Under the pieces are notes generated by a model. The model was not told the origin of the DNA and searched no databases. It saw nothing but the letters and a program-made list of their open reading frames with translations. The position numbers and the translations under genes were made by a program. A stretch of 64,000 nt of DNA from positions 744,001-808,000 of the forward strand of contig NZ_JQNL01000001.1 in assembly GCF_000745235.1 (NCBI RefSeq), given 5' to 3'. Of the stretch, positions 56,616 to 64,000 are shown one piece after another. How positions within the stretch are numbered: the stretch's first letter is position 1; each line of letters opens with the position of its first letter. Source of the DNA: Luteibacter mycovicinus (lineage in GTDB: Bacteria > Pseudomonadota > Gammaproteobacteria > Xanthomonadales > Rhodanobacteraceae).

Positions 56616-56638
56616 AAAAACCCGGCTCGACGAGCCGG
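56616..56638 (-). terminator. Terminator-like hairpin in the leader of cold-shock gene 1
   Basis: On the minus strand CCGGCTC/GAGCCGG (56638-56632 with 56628-56622, 3-nt loop) is followed by TTTTT. It ends 26 nt upstream of the ATG at 56590, so transcripts of this gene must pass it. It is a candidate attenuator. Confidence 0.6.
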
Positions 56639-56735
56639 CGACTTACTGAGCTTGCAGGACCGGGTGAGGCGATGGAGCGTTAACTTCGCGCTTACATCGG
56701 GTCACTCGCGTGACCGCGCAGACACAGTAGGGTCG

Positions 56736-56741
56736 ATCATA
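56736..56741 (-). promoter_or_regulatory. Candidate −10 element for cold-shock gene 1
   Basis: TATGAT on the minus strand matches the −10 consensus at 5 of 6. A start site about 7 nt downstream would give a leader of about 140 nt, as in cspA genes. The −35 region is weak. Confidence 0.35.
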
Positions 56742-56842
56742 ACCGTATTTTCCGGAAGTTCTGTAGGGGATCCCCTACATCAGCCGTTTTTTTGACACGG
56801 ATCACGCGATTCGGACAGAAAAATCGGAAATGACGAGCAAAA

Positions 56843-56872
56843 AAAAGGCCGGGCGTCGCCGCCCGGCCTTTT
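56843..56872. terminator. Rho-independent terminator of cold-shock gene 2
   Basis: AAAAGGCCGGGCG pairs with CGCCCGGCCTTTT around a TCGC loop. On the minus strand it ends in an A/T-flanked T-tract 23 bp after the stop of the cold-shock gene at 56896. Confidence 0.93.
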
Positions 56873-56895
56873 CGAAGCTCGGTCAGTCCGAAGGC

Positions 56896-57105
56896 TTAGG
56901 CCTTCTGGACTTCCTCAGCCTGCAGGCCCTTCTGGCCGTTCACGACCTTGAAGGAGACCTTCTCGCCTTCGGCGAGCGACTTGAAGCCGTTGCCCTGGAT
57001 GGCGCGGAAGTGCACGAACACGTCCGGGCCATTCTCGCGCGAGATGAAGCCAAAGCCCTTGGCGTCGTTGAACCACTTGACGGTGCCGATTTCACGATCC
57101 GACAT
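56896..57105 (-). CDS. Cold-shock protein (CspA family), copy 2
   Basis: A 69-residue paralogue of copy 1, beginning [20 protein letters not shown], with RNP1/RNP2 intact ([15 protein letters not shown]) and an [10 protein letters not shown] strand in place of copy 1's EGQKVEYTV. It has its own terminator and probably its own promoter. The 57106-57434 gap upstream holds its leader with a weaker hairpin (57143-57159 followed by a short T-rich tract on the minus strand), plus the promoter of the divergent lipoprotein gene; I see nothing else there. Confidence 0.96.
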   Translation of the reverse strand: MSDREIGTVKWFNDAKGFGFISRENGPDVFVHFRAIQGNGFKSLAEGEKVSFKVVNGQKGLQAEEVQKA

Positions 57106-57434
57106 AGAAACACTCCAATACGATTTTTTACGAATAAAACCAGCAACTTAAATAGTTGCCGCCTAACTGGTGTGCAAGGAAACGCGAGGAGCGAAGCGAT
57201 GTTGCGGATACGTGATCAGCTGCATCGGGTCAAACTAACTCTATGACCCCGGCAAACACAGTCCGGCGACTATACAGGCCCGGAAACCAAATTGCGATGG
57301 CGCGATACGCCGCCTCGCCCCGTCGCCACTGACGCCGCGTTCACTCATTCCGCGCACATGCTTGCGCCCCGTCGCAACGTTCATGCGAATTGACCTACCA
57401 TCCGATCCACGCTCAGCCCAAGGGGGACCGCCTC

Positions 57435-57917
57435 ATGAACCGCTCCAGCTTCCGACTCGTTCCGCTTCTCATGGGCGCCCTCGCCCTCGCCGCGTGCGCG
57501 GACCACAACACCAAGCCGCAGCCCAGCACCACCCGGACGACCAGTTCTTCCACGGCGACGGGCAAGAGCGTCGTCAAGCAGCGCACCGCGACCACGACCG
57601 TGACCAATGTTCCCGCGAGCAAGACGGGCAGCCGCGCCGCCGCTGCCGCGGGCCCGCTGCCGGACAGCACCGGCATCGCGGCATGCGATGAATACCTGGC
57701 GAGCTACAAGAGCTGCCACCTCGCGGCGGGTATCTTCGCCCGCGACCAGATCGACAGCCGCTACGACATGATGCGCACCAGTCTGCTCCGCCAGTCGCAG
57801 GATCCGGATATGCGTGGCCAGCTCGGCGCCCGTTGCGCGTCGCTTGCGGGTCAGCTGAAGGATGCGTTGCACGGCAAGTCGTGTGCCGATACCCCGGCAC
57901 CGGCGTCCACGCGCTGA
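57435..57917 (+). CDS. Lipoprotein, hypothetical
   Basis: A 160-residue lipoprotein precursor: signal peptide with lipobox LAAC at about residues 17-20, then a Thr/Ser-rich low-complexity region (STTRTTSSSTATG), then a compact C-terminal domain with four Cys (IAACDEY, YKSCHLAAG, GARCASL, GKSCADT) likely in disulfides. Function unknown. ATG 57435 has AGGGGG upstream. Its stop abuts the convergent ycaQ stop. Confidence 0.78.
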   Translation: MNRSSFRLVPLLMGALALAACADHNTKPQPSTTRTTSSSTATGKSVVKQRTATTTVTNVPASKTGSRAAAAAGPLPDSTGIAACDEYLASYKSCHLAAGIFARDQIDSRYDMMRTSLLRQSQDPDMRGQLGARCASLAGQLKDALHGKSCADTPAPASTR

Positions 57918-59144
57918 TCAATTCGCGAGCGCTTCGCGCAGCAGACCGGCCAGCCCTCGCGGCTGGCCTTTTTCTATGACGATACGCGGCGTGCCATGCC
58001 ACGCCGCACACTCATGCAGGGCCTCCGCCAGGTCCCCGACCAGCGCCGGAGACAGGACGACACCCTCCTCCAGCCAGACGCCCAGTACCTGGAAAAACCC
58101 TTCCTGACGATGAGCCTTGGCGTCGAGTCGGCCGACCAGGCGACCGCGATGCAGGATCGGCAGCGCGTAGTAGCCGTACTTTCGTCGGGGCGCGGGCGTG
58201 TAGCACTCGATGGTGTATTCGAAACCGAACAGTTCCAGCGCGCGTGCCCGATCCCAGACGACGGGATCGAAAGGCGACAGGAGAACCGTACGCGTGGCCC
58301 TCAAACCGTTGCGTGCGGCGTCGGCGAGCGATCCCGCGTGCTCGCGGTGGACGTATGCCCTGTCGCTCCACCCGGTGACGGCAACCTCGATGAGCACTCC
58401 CTCCGCCACCAGCGACGCCAGCTCCTCGTCGGTCACGCGCGGACGCAGGCGGTAGTAGTCGGCGATCCAGCGCGCGCGGGCGATGCCCAGCGCCGCCACG
58501 CTGCGCAGGATGAAATGACGGCGCACCGCCGATTCGTCAAGGGAGTCCGCTGGCGGCGGCTCCGGCCAGCGTGCCGTGACCCGCTCGGCGAGATCGTAGA
58601 CGCGCTGGAAACGATTGCGCCGGGCGATCATCAGGTCGCCGAGGGCAAACCACGCCTCCAGCCAGCGCTTTTCGGGTTTCCAGCCCCACCAGCCCTTCGT
58701 TCCGGTCGATTCACGCTCGAAGTCCGCCGCGCGCAAGGGGCCTTCCTTACGGATGCGGTCGATCAGAGCATCCATGTCGCCACGGGCCTCGGCGTGTACG
58801 CGCAGCGCGTTTTTATGCGCCCAGTGCCCCGCCCGCCCACTGCGGTAGTCGCGGTGGAAGCGATAGTCCTGCGCTGGCACGAAACAGGCCTCGTGCGCCC
58901 AGCATTCGGCGAGCAGGCCGTCGGCGAGCGATTCGTCGAGCCACTCGGTGCGATAGGCACCCAGTCGCGAAAAAAGCACCATGTAAGGGCTTCGCGCGAC
59001 GACGCTGATCGTATCGATCTGCAGCATGCCCATACGTGAGATCGCGGTCAGGACGTCCGCTTTGCGCGCTCGCCGCGTCACACGTTTAGCGAGGCCCTGC
59101 GCGGCCAGATGCAGCAGCTGCGCCGAACGATGAGACAGCTCCAT
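57918..59144 (-). CDS. ycaQ: Winged-helix DNA glycosylase, YcaQ/AlkX family
   Basis: A 408-residue HTH_42-family protein. In E. coli YcaQ (AlkX) unhooks interstrand crosslinks made by bifunctional alkylators. The QxD motif needed for glycosylase activity is present in MLQIDTISVVARS, followed by CWAHEACFVP and later LLSPFDPVVWDR and YGYYALPILHRGRLVGRLD. Length fits. ATG 59144 is chosen as the family start. It converges with the lipoprotein gene with adjacent stops. Confidence 0.85.
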   Translation of the reverse strand: MELSHRSAQLLHLAAQGLAKRVTRRARKADVLTAISRMGMLQIDTISVVARSPYMVLFSRLGAYRTEWLDESLADGLLAECWAHEACFVPAQDYRFHRDYRSGRAGHWAHKNALRVHAEARGDMDALIDRIRKEGPLRAADFERESTGTKGWWGWKPEKRWLEAWFALGDLMIARRNRFQRVYDLAERVTARWPEPPPADSLDESAVRRHFILRSVAALGIARARWIADYYRLRPRVTDEELASLVAEGVLIEVAVTGWSDRAYVHREHAGSLADAARNGLRATRTVLLSPFDPVVWDRARALELFGFEYTIECYTPAPRRKYGYYALPILHRGRLVGRLDAKAHRQEGFFQVLGVWLEEGVVLSPALVGDLAEALHECAAWHGTPRIVIEKGQPRGLAGLLREALAN

Positions 59145-59300
59145 CACGGCGTCCGTGGAGGACCTGTCGGATACGCGTGACGGCACGGTAAAGGCCTTTC
59201 CGCAGTTGGGCCGCCATTAAATCGTGCCTTGCTAGCGTCGGCAACGATGTCGCGAGCCGAGGGCTTGCGACCCCTGCCACCCCCGACCACGGAGGCTTAC

Positions 59301-59801
59301 ATGAAGAAGAACATTCGCGCTGCCGCGCTTGGCGCATCCCTGCTGCTGGCTGGCGCCGCATTCGCCCAGGACGTTCCACCGCCCGCCCGCGTCCCGCCTC
59401 CGCCGCCGGGTGAGGCCACGCCTCCGCCGCCTCCGCCGCCGTCGGACACGGCACCGGGTTCGATGCAGCAGGCGCCGGATCCGGCCATGCCGCCGCCGGC
59501 CGCCGATGCACCGCCTCCGCCCCCGCCGCCGGGTGGCGCACCGGGGATGCCGGGCGCATCGACGCCACCCCCGGGTGGTCAGGTCACGGTCAACAGCGGC
59601 CCGGCCCCGGCCAAGCCGTCCGGTCCCGCACCGGATTTCACGACGCTCGCGGGCGGTAAGAAGTCGATCACGCCAGAACAGGCCTCGGCGTTTCCGCTGC
59701 TGGCGAACGACTTCCAGTACGCCGACTCGAACCGCGATGGCCATATTTCGAAGGCCGAGTACCAGAAGTGGGTGACCAAGTCCGGCGCCAGCGGTCAGTA
59801 A
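59301..59801 (+). CDS. Exported proline-rich protein with one EF-hand
   Basis: A 166-residue secreted protein. Signal peptide 1-22 (cleavage near AFA-QD), then a long Pro/Gly region with runs such as PPPPPPP, then a C-terminal calcium-binding loop DSNRDGHISKAEY matching the EF-hand DxNxDGxIxxxE. It probably binds Ca2+ in the periplasm or outside. The partner helix pair of a second EF-hand is missing. ATG 59301 has GGAGG upstream. It is followed by a strong terminator. Confidence 0.82.
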   Translation: MKKNIRAAALGASLLLAGAAFAQDVPPPARVPPPPPGEATPPPPPPPSDTAPGSMQQAPDPAMPPPAADAPPPPPPPGGAPGMPGASTPPPGGQVTVNSGPAPAKPSGPAPDFTTLAGGKKSITPEQASAFPLLANDFQYADSNRDGHISKAEYQKWVTKSGASGQ

Positions 59802-59823
59802 GGCGTTCGCTCCGATGTCTCTC

Positions 59824-59854
59824 GACGGCCCGCATTCGCGGGCCGTCTTTTTTT
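59824..59854 (+). terminator. Rho-independent terminator of the EF-hand gene
   Basis: GACGGCCCGC pairs with GCGGGCCGTC around an ATTC loop and is followed by seven T residues. Confidence 0.95.
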
Positions 59855-60021
59855 AGCGCGACCTTACCCGGATCCCGGCGTCATGCGCGAACCGCCCCAC
59901 TCCCCGGGGAGGACGACGAGATCGTGCATACGTTCGCAAGTTTCCATGCAGGGTCTTCACATTTGTCACGGATACACTTCGCGACTGCCGGACAGTCGCC
60001 GGCTCAGGGAGTGTCCGTGCC

Positions 60022-61089
60022 ATGAAACGAATCCACGCCGCCGGCGCCTTCGGCGTCTACGCCTGTCTGCATGCGGGCCTCGCGCTCGCGCAGAATCCGA
60101 GCCCGATCGACATCCGTGCCTGCTCGGCGATCGAAACCGACTCGCAGCGACTGCTTTGCTATGACAAGGCCGTCGGTCGCCCGAACATGATGACGGCGGC
60201 GAAGAAAGAAGACCCGAAGGGCAATTCGCTCAGCGTCGACCTGGCGACCCGCAACTCGGCCGACGTGGGGCGTCCGCTGTCGCTGCTCGACAGCCGCTGG
60301 GAGCTCTCGCCCGAGAGCAAACTCGGTACGTTCAATCTGCGCGGTTACAAGCCGACCTACGTATTGCCGTTCTTCGGCACCAACAAACAGAACACGACGC
60401 CGCACACGCCCGCGCCGGACCACACCGTCACGACGCCGCAGGATCTCGACAACGTCGAGGCGAAGTTCCAGATCAGCCTGAAGACCAAGGTCGCCGAGAA
60501 CCTCTTCGGCGACAACGGCGACGTGTGGGTCGGCTATACGCAGTCGTCCCGCTGGCAGGTGTACAACAAGGACAACTCGCGTCCGTTCCGCGAGACCAAC
60601 TACGAGCCGGAAGCGTTGCTGGTGTTCAACACCAACTACAACATCTTCGGCTGGAACGGCCGTCTGGCCAGCATCGGCATCAACCATCAGTCCAATGGAC
60701 GCGCCGATCCCCTGTCGCGCAGCTGGAACCGCGTCGTCGCGGATATCGGCCTGGAACGCGAAGGCTGGACCATCATGCTGCGTCCGTGGTGGCGTATCCC
60801 GGAAGCACGCAAGGACGACGACAATCCGGACATCAAGGACTATATGGGCCGTGGCGAAATCACGGTCGTGCACGAAGTGGGGCGTCAGGAGTTCTCACTG
60901 ACGGGGCGTCATTCGTTCCGTACGGGTGACCGTTCGCATGGCTCGCTGCGTGGCACCTGGAGCTTCCCGGTGGTCAACAACCTGCGTGGCTACGTGGAAG
61001 CGTTCAACGGTTACGGCGAGAGCATGATCGACTACAACCACCGTGCGACGTATCTGGGCATCGGTGTGTCGTTGCTGGATTGGTATTGA
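60022..61089 (+). CDS. pldA: Outer-membrane phospholipase A1
   Basis: A 355-residue OMPLA-type beta-barrel. Signal peptide 1-23, an N-terminal periplasmic extension with two Cys (C34, C46), then the barrel. The catalytic motif INHQSNGRADPLSRSWNR holds the His/Ser pair and the conserved Asn, as in PldA (YxxHxSNG). The last residues are aromatic (LLDWY), typical of Bam-recognised barrels. OMPLA restores outer-membrane lipid asymmetry. The N-terminal extension is longer than in E. coli. Confidence 0.93.
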   Translation: MKRIHAAGAFGVYACLHAGLALAQNPSPIDIRACSAIETDSQRLLCYDKAVGRPNMMTAAKKEDPKGNSLSVDLATRNSADVGRPLSLLDSRWELSPESKLGTFNLRGYKPTYVLPFFGTNKQNTTPHTPAPDHTVTTPQDLDNVEAKFQISLKTKVAENLFGDNGDVWVGYTQSSRWQVYNKDNSRPFRETNYEPEALLVFNTNYNIFGWNGRLASIGINHQSNGRADPLSRSWNRVVADIGLEREGWTIMLRPWWRIPEARKDDDNPDIKDYMGRGEITVVHEVGRQEFSLTGRHSFRTGDRSHGSLRGTWSFPVVNNLRGYVEAFNGYGESMIDYNHRATYLGIGVSLLDWY

Positions 61090-61104
61090 TCTCTTAGGAA
61101 CCTG

Positions 61105-61134
61105 CGCAGCGGCATCACCGCTGCGTTGGCTTTT
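61105..61134 (+). terminator. Probable terminator of pldA
   Basis: CGCAGCGG/CCGCTGCG stem with CATCA loop, followed by TTGGCTTTT. It is just downstream of pldA and directly before the IS element. Confidence 0.55.
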
Positions 61135-61146
61135 CGCGCGCGGGGC
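61134..61146 (-). repeat. Left half of an IS-interrupted REP palindrome
   Basis: TCGCGCGCGGGGC, the distal part of an inverted REP. The remaining part continues after the IS at 62384-62396 (GGCGCGCTCCTAC). Removing the IS and one GGC copy restores a 23-nt REP that differs at one position from the unit at 62409-62431. Confidence 0.85.
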
Positions 61147-61206
61147 TGTAATGGCCGGGTTTTTCAGGACCACCAAGTAGGAGCAAAATCTCCTGCGAGG
61201 TGAATC

Positions 61207-61533
61207 ATGGCTCATAGAAAAATTCCGGCAGCGGTCAAAGCCGAGGCAATACGACTGGTGGTCGAGGTGGGATATACCCCGCCTCAAGCCGCTCAGATGA
61301 TGGGTCTGGGGCCGACGGCCCTGAGGCGATGGGTGGAGGAATGGCGTGAACGGCAAGCGGCGATACCGGACGATCCGGTGGAGCAGCGGCGCCTCATCGC
61401 GCAGCTTCAGGGACAGCTGAAAGCCTCTGAAGACGCTCGTGCGGTGTTGGCACAGGAGCGTGACGTCCTAAAAAAACAGTTGCCCTCTCACCTGGCCGCC
61501 ATCTTGCGAAAGCCGAGATCGTCCAAAAGGTGA
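61207..61533 (+). CDS. IS3-family transposase OrfA
   Basis: A 108-residue DNA-binding protein with a helix-turn-helix (GYTPPQAAQMMGLGPTALRRW) and a leucine-zipper-like region (LIAQLQGQLKASEDARAVLA). Near the end, the codons CTA AAA AAA contain the −1 slippery run A7 (about 61470-61477). A shift there enters the orfB frame with no stop, giving the OrfAB fusion. The unshifted frame ends at TGA 61531-61533. Confidence 0.95.
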   Translation: MAHRKIPAAVKAEAIRLVVEVGYTPPQAAQMMGLGPTALRRWVEEWRERQAAIPDDPVEQRRLIAQLQGQLKASEDARAVLAQERDVLKKQLPSHLAAILRKPRSSKR

Positions 61534-62345
61534 GAGGGGATTTGTCGATACGACAGGTCTACGCGATTCTTGGCTGGCCCCGGAGCCGGCACTACGCCCC
61601 CGTCAAGGCGGCTCCCGCCATCGACGAAGGGCTTGCCCAGACCGCTCTGGCCATTCATCGGGATAGTCGCCGCAGCTATGGCGCACGCCGCCTTGCGCGC
61701 AGCCTGTGCCGGCACGGCTTTCGTGTGGGTCGCGAACGGGCGGCGACACTGATGCGCCGGCTGGACATTCGACTGAGGAAGAAGCGGTTTCATTACGCCA
61801 GACGCAACACGAAACCTGCACCGGCCGAAAATATCGTCAACCGACAGTTCGATCCGGCGCGTCCCAACCAGACCTGGGCCGGCGACATCACCTTCATCCG
61901 AACGGGCCAGGGCTTCCTCTATCTGGCCATCGTGGTCGATCTGTACTCCCGGCGAATCGTCGGCTGGGCCACAAGCCACACGCCCGATTCACGACTGGCC
62001 ATCAAGGCCAACGAACTGGCCATCGGCTTGCGCCAGCCGGCTCCCGGGTTAGTCATCCACACCGACCAGGGCGCCTCGTACACCTCCGATCGCTACACCC
62101 AACATCTGGCCCGGCACGGCATCGTTCAAAGCATGAGCCGAAAGGGGAACTGCTGGGACAACGCCGTCGTCGAACGCGTCTTCCGAAGCCTTAAACAGGA
62201 GTGGTTCGGCGAGGAAACCTTCCCGACCCGAGCTCTGGCATCACAAGACGCGATCGACTATCTGGTTCGCTATTACAACCACGAGCGCCTGCACTCCGCG
62301 CTCGACTACCGCCCGCCAGCCGAGTTTGAGAGGATGGCGGCTTAA
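61530..62345 (+). CDS. IS3-family transposase OrfB (DDE integrase core)
   Basis: A 271-residue rve-type integrase domain (GTG 61530 as independent start). HTH_21-like opening DLSIRQVYAILG, then the DDE triad: Asp in TWAGDITFI, Asp in HTDQGASYTS, and Glu in NAVVERVFRSLKQE, with the C-terminal YNHERLHSAL motif. It is normally made as part of OrfAB through frameshifting. Confidence 0.96.
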   Translation: MRGDLSIRQVYAILGWPRSRHYAPVKAAPAIDEGLAQTALAIHRDSRRSYGARRLARSLCRHGFRVGRERAATLMRRLDIRLRKKRFHYARRNTKPAPAENIVNRQFDPARPNQTWAGDITFIRTGQGFLYLAIVVDLYSRRIVGWATSHTPDSRLAIKANELAIGLRQPAPGLVIHTDQGASYTSDRYTQHLARHGIVQSMSRKGNCWDNAVVERVFRSLKQEWFGEETFPTRALASQDAIDYLVRYYNHERLHSALDYRPPAEFERMAA

Positions 62346-62383
62346 CGCTCCTATGCGTGGTCCTCAAATACCCGGCCACTACA

Positions 62384-62396
62384 GGCGCGCTCCTAC
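62384..62396 (-). repeat. Right half of the IS-interrupted REP
   Basis: GGCGCGCTCCTAC; its first three bases are the duplicated target. It continues the REP fragment at 61134-61146. Confidence 0.85.
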
Positions 62397-62408
62397 CACA
62401 GCGGCGTC

Positions 62409-62431
62409 GTAGGAGCGCGCCCTGCGCGCGA
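62409..62431 (+). repeat. REP-type palindrome
   Basis: Begins GTAGGAGCGCGCC and ends GCGCGCGA. It forms an inverted pair with the IS-interrupted REP and lies just beyond the stop of slyD. Confidence 0.85.
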
Positions 62432-62459
62432 ATAAGGTCACGTCGGCGAAGACGACCGC

Positions 62460-62942
62460 TTAATGGTGATGACCGCCGGCGCCGTGCACGTGACCGTGCG
62501 CCAGCTCTTCTTCGGTGGCGTCACGCACGTCGGTGATCTCGACGGCGAAGTGCAGGGTCTGACCGGCCAGCGGGTGGTTGCCGTCGACGGTGACGTTGTC
62601 GCCTTCGATCTTGCTGACGGTGACGTTGATGCTGCCCTGGTCGTTACGACCCTGGAACTGCATGCCCGGCTGGAGGTCTTCCACGCCCTGGAACGCAGCG
62701 CGCGGCACCACCTGGATCAGTTCTTCGTGACGCGGGCCGTAGCCCTCTTCGGCGGCGACGTCGACCTTGAACTGGTCACCCACCGAGCGGCCTTCGAGCG
62801 CCTTCTCCAGACCCGGGACGATGTGGCCTTCGCCATGGATGTAAGCCAGCGGCTCGCGACCGTCCGAGCTGTCGATGACGTTGCCCTGGTCGTCGGTCAG
62901 CGTGTAATGGAAGGAAACGGCGTGGCGGTTGGCGATCTGCAT
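62460..62942 (-). CDS. slyD: FKBP-type peptidyl-prolyl isomerase SlyD
   Basis: A 160-residue SlyD-type FKBP with the insert-in-flap chaperone domain. Motifs: VSFHYTLTDDQGNVIDSS, YIHGEGHIVPGLEKALEG and HPLAGQTLHFAVEI. The His-rich tail (HGHVHGAGGHHH) binds nickel but is much shorter than in E. coli. It helps folding and metal supply to hydrogenase-type enzymes. ATG 62942 is chosen. Confidence 0.95.
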   Translation of the reverse strand: MQIANRHAVSFHYTLTDDQGNVIDSSDGREPLAYIHGEGHIVPGLEKALEGRSVGDQFKVDVAAEEGYGPRHEELIQVVPRAAFQGVEDLQPGMQFQGRNDQGSINVTVSKIEGDNVTVDGNHPLAGQTLHFAVEITDVRDATEEELAHGHVHGAGGHHH

Positions 62943-63131
62943 GAAATTCTCTCGCTGGGAGGGGGAATGGAAAGACATGAAGGCGCCTTCCCGGACCCAC
63001 AAGGCTAGGCGACACGCCGCCCCGGTGCAAATCGGCGGAACCGGGCATGCTGCGCCGCAACCCTCCGGGTCGTCGCGATCTGCTAGTTTTTCGGGTTTTC
63101 CCCACCCCATCCAGACCCCGCCGGGAGCCGC

Positions 63132-64000
63132 ATGTTCGACTGCATTCTGATCGCCAACCGTGGTGAGATCGCCTGCCGCGTGATCCGGACCTGCCGCCGT
63201 CTGGGCATCCGCACGGTCGCCGTCTACTCCAGCGCGGACGCCGACGCCCAGCACGTACGCCTGGCCGACGAAGCCTGGCCCATCGGCGGCCCGCGCCCGG
63301 CCGAGTCCTATCTGCGTGGCGACGCGATCATCGAAGTGGCCCGGCACAGCGGCGCGCAGGCGATCCACCCGGGTTACGGCTTCCTCTCCGAAAATACGGA
63401 TTTCGCGCGCGCCTGCGCCGCGGCCGGCATCGTCTTCATCGGGCCGCGCCCGGAAAGCATCGACGCGATGGGCTCCAAAGCGGCCGCCAAGGCGCTGATG
63501 GAGCGCCATGCGGTCCCGTTGGTGCCCGGGTATCACGGCGCCGACCAGGATCCCACCCATCTGGCAACCGAAGCCACCCGCACGGGCTTTCCGCTGATGA
63601 TCAAGGCGGCCTCGGGCGGCGGCGGCAAGGGCATGCGTATCGTGCGCGACGCGGGCGCCTTTGCCGAAGCCCTGGCGTCCGCGCAACGGGAGGCCGCGAA
63701 TGCCTTCGGCGATACACGGGTGATCCTCGAGCGTTACGTCGAGCATCCGCGCCATATCGAGTTCCAGGTCTTCGGCGACACCCACGGCAACATCATCCAT
63801 CTGAACGAGCGCGAGTGTTCCGCGCAGCGTCGTTACCAGAAAGTGCTGGAAGAAACGCCCTCCCCCTTCCTCGACGAGGCACGACGCGCACGCATGGGCG
63901 CCGCCGCTGTCGCGGCCGCGCGCGCCGTGGATTACGTCGGTGCGGGCACCGTGGAATTCATCGTCGCCCAGGACGGCGAATTCTTCTTCATGGAGATGAA
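63132..64000 (+). CDS. Biotin carboxylase-containing acyl-CoA carboxylase alpha subunit (partial)
   Basis: The first 289 residues of a biotin-dependent carboxylase; the gene runs off the right edge. Motifs: MFDCILIANRGEIACRVIR, IHPGYGFLSEN, the ATP-grasp loop KAASGGGGKGMRIV, and HIEFQVFGD with LNERECSAQRRYQK. The sequence is closer to methylcrotonoyl-CoA or related acyl-CoA carboxylase alpha chains than to AccC, but the part that would decide (BCCP domain) is outside the window. GGGAG lies 4 nt before ATG 63132. Confidence 0.88.
   Translation, partial: MFDCILIANRGEIACRVIRTCRRLGIRTVAVYSSADADAQHVRLADEAWPIGGPRPAESYLRGDAIIEVARHSGAQAIHPGYGFLSENTDFARACAAAGIVFIGPRPESIDAMGSKAAAKALMERHAVPLVPGYHGADQDPTHLATEATRTGFPLMIKAASGGGGKGMRIVRDAGAFAEALASAQREAANAFGDTRVILERYVEHPRHIEFQVFGDTHGNIIHLNERECSAQRRYQKVLEETPSPFLDEARRARMGAAAVAAARAVDYVGAGTVEFIVAQDGEFFFMEM

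Larger units (their letters stand above)
61147..62383 (+). mobile_element. Intact IS3-family insertion sequence (1237 bp)
   Basis: Terminal inverted repeats of about 28 bp (61147-61174 and 62356-62383) begin TGTAATGGCCGGGT and, on the other strand, TGTAGTGGCCGGGT; four mismatches were counted. The element starts TG and ends CA and is flanked by GGC direct repeats (61144-61146 and 62384-62386), a 3-bp target duplication. It carries orfA and orfB with a −1 slippery site. All parts look intact. Confidence 0.95.

Overview
The window is GC-rich, gene-dense DNA that looks like a chromosome segment of a gammaproteobacterium of the Xanthomonadales, most likely Rhodanobacteraceae (Luteibacter/Dyella-like). 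The evidence is the conserved gene order miaA-hfq-hflX-hflK-hflC-purA, a paired set of S46 dipeptidyl-peptidases, an LpxO-type lipid A hydroxylase, and abundant GTAGGAGCGCGCC-type REP palindromes. The taxon is inferred from gene content only. No rRNA, tRNA or CRISPR array was seen.

Layout: 1-4900 holds a thiD tail, lpxO, two small hypothetical genes in repeat-rich DNA, NAD-type isocitrate dehydrogenase, and an AhpD-like protein coupled to grxC. 5057-15757 runs mostly rightward: bepA, then phoB-phoR-ppk1-glycosyltransferase-membrane protein-ppx, then a cyclophilin and lpxH. Many of these genes overlap by 4 bp. The block joins phosphate sensing, polyphosphate making and breaking, and probably glycolipid synthesis. 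15789-21852 runs leftward (GNAT-folC-SPOR protein-cvpA-purF-DUF455). A sterol desaturase-family gene faces the purA/hfl/hfq/miaA cluster (23054-29318).

29399-31023 holds an unusual periplasmic protein with two aspartic-protease-like DTG motifs, a 400-bp stretch with three identical-geometry modules of DnaA-box-like 9-mers, and a small membrane protein. 31042-35441 encodes DPP7- and DPP11-type peptidases. tdh-kbl (threonine to glycine) follows. 38660-39620 is a non-coding repeat island forming an imperfect palindrome of about 800 bp. 39625-50111 carries cell-wall, PLP-homeostasis, peptidase, oxygenase, acetyltransferase and tRNA-modification genes.

The most interesting locus is 50177-54535: a small c-type cytochrome followed by a sensor kinase, a response regulator and an alpha-oxoamine synthase. 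These three match the LqsS/LqsR/LqsA (CqsS/CqsA) alpha-hydroxyketone quorum-sensing system of Legionella and Vibrio. The synthase is preceded by a 259-nt leader with three perfect hairpins.

The right end (54546-64000) has pirin, a hydrolase, two cold-shock genes with structured leaders (one with an apparent terminator just before its start codon), a YcaQ-type DNA glycosylase, an EF-hand protein, pldA, and an intact IS3-family element inserted into a REP palindrome. It closes with slyD and the start of a biotin carboxylase gene. Two separate repeat families (about 95 bp and about 235 bp) share one design: a conserved core flanked by inverted arms that differ between copies but pair within each copy.
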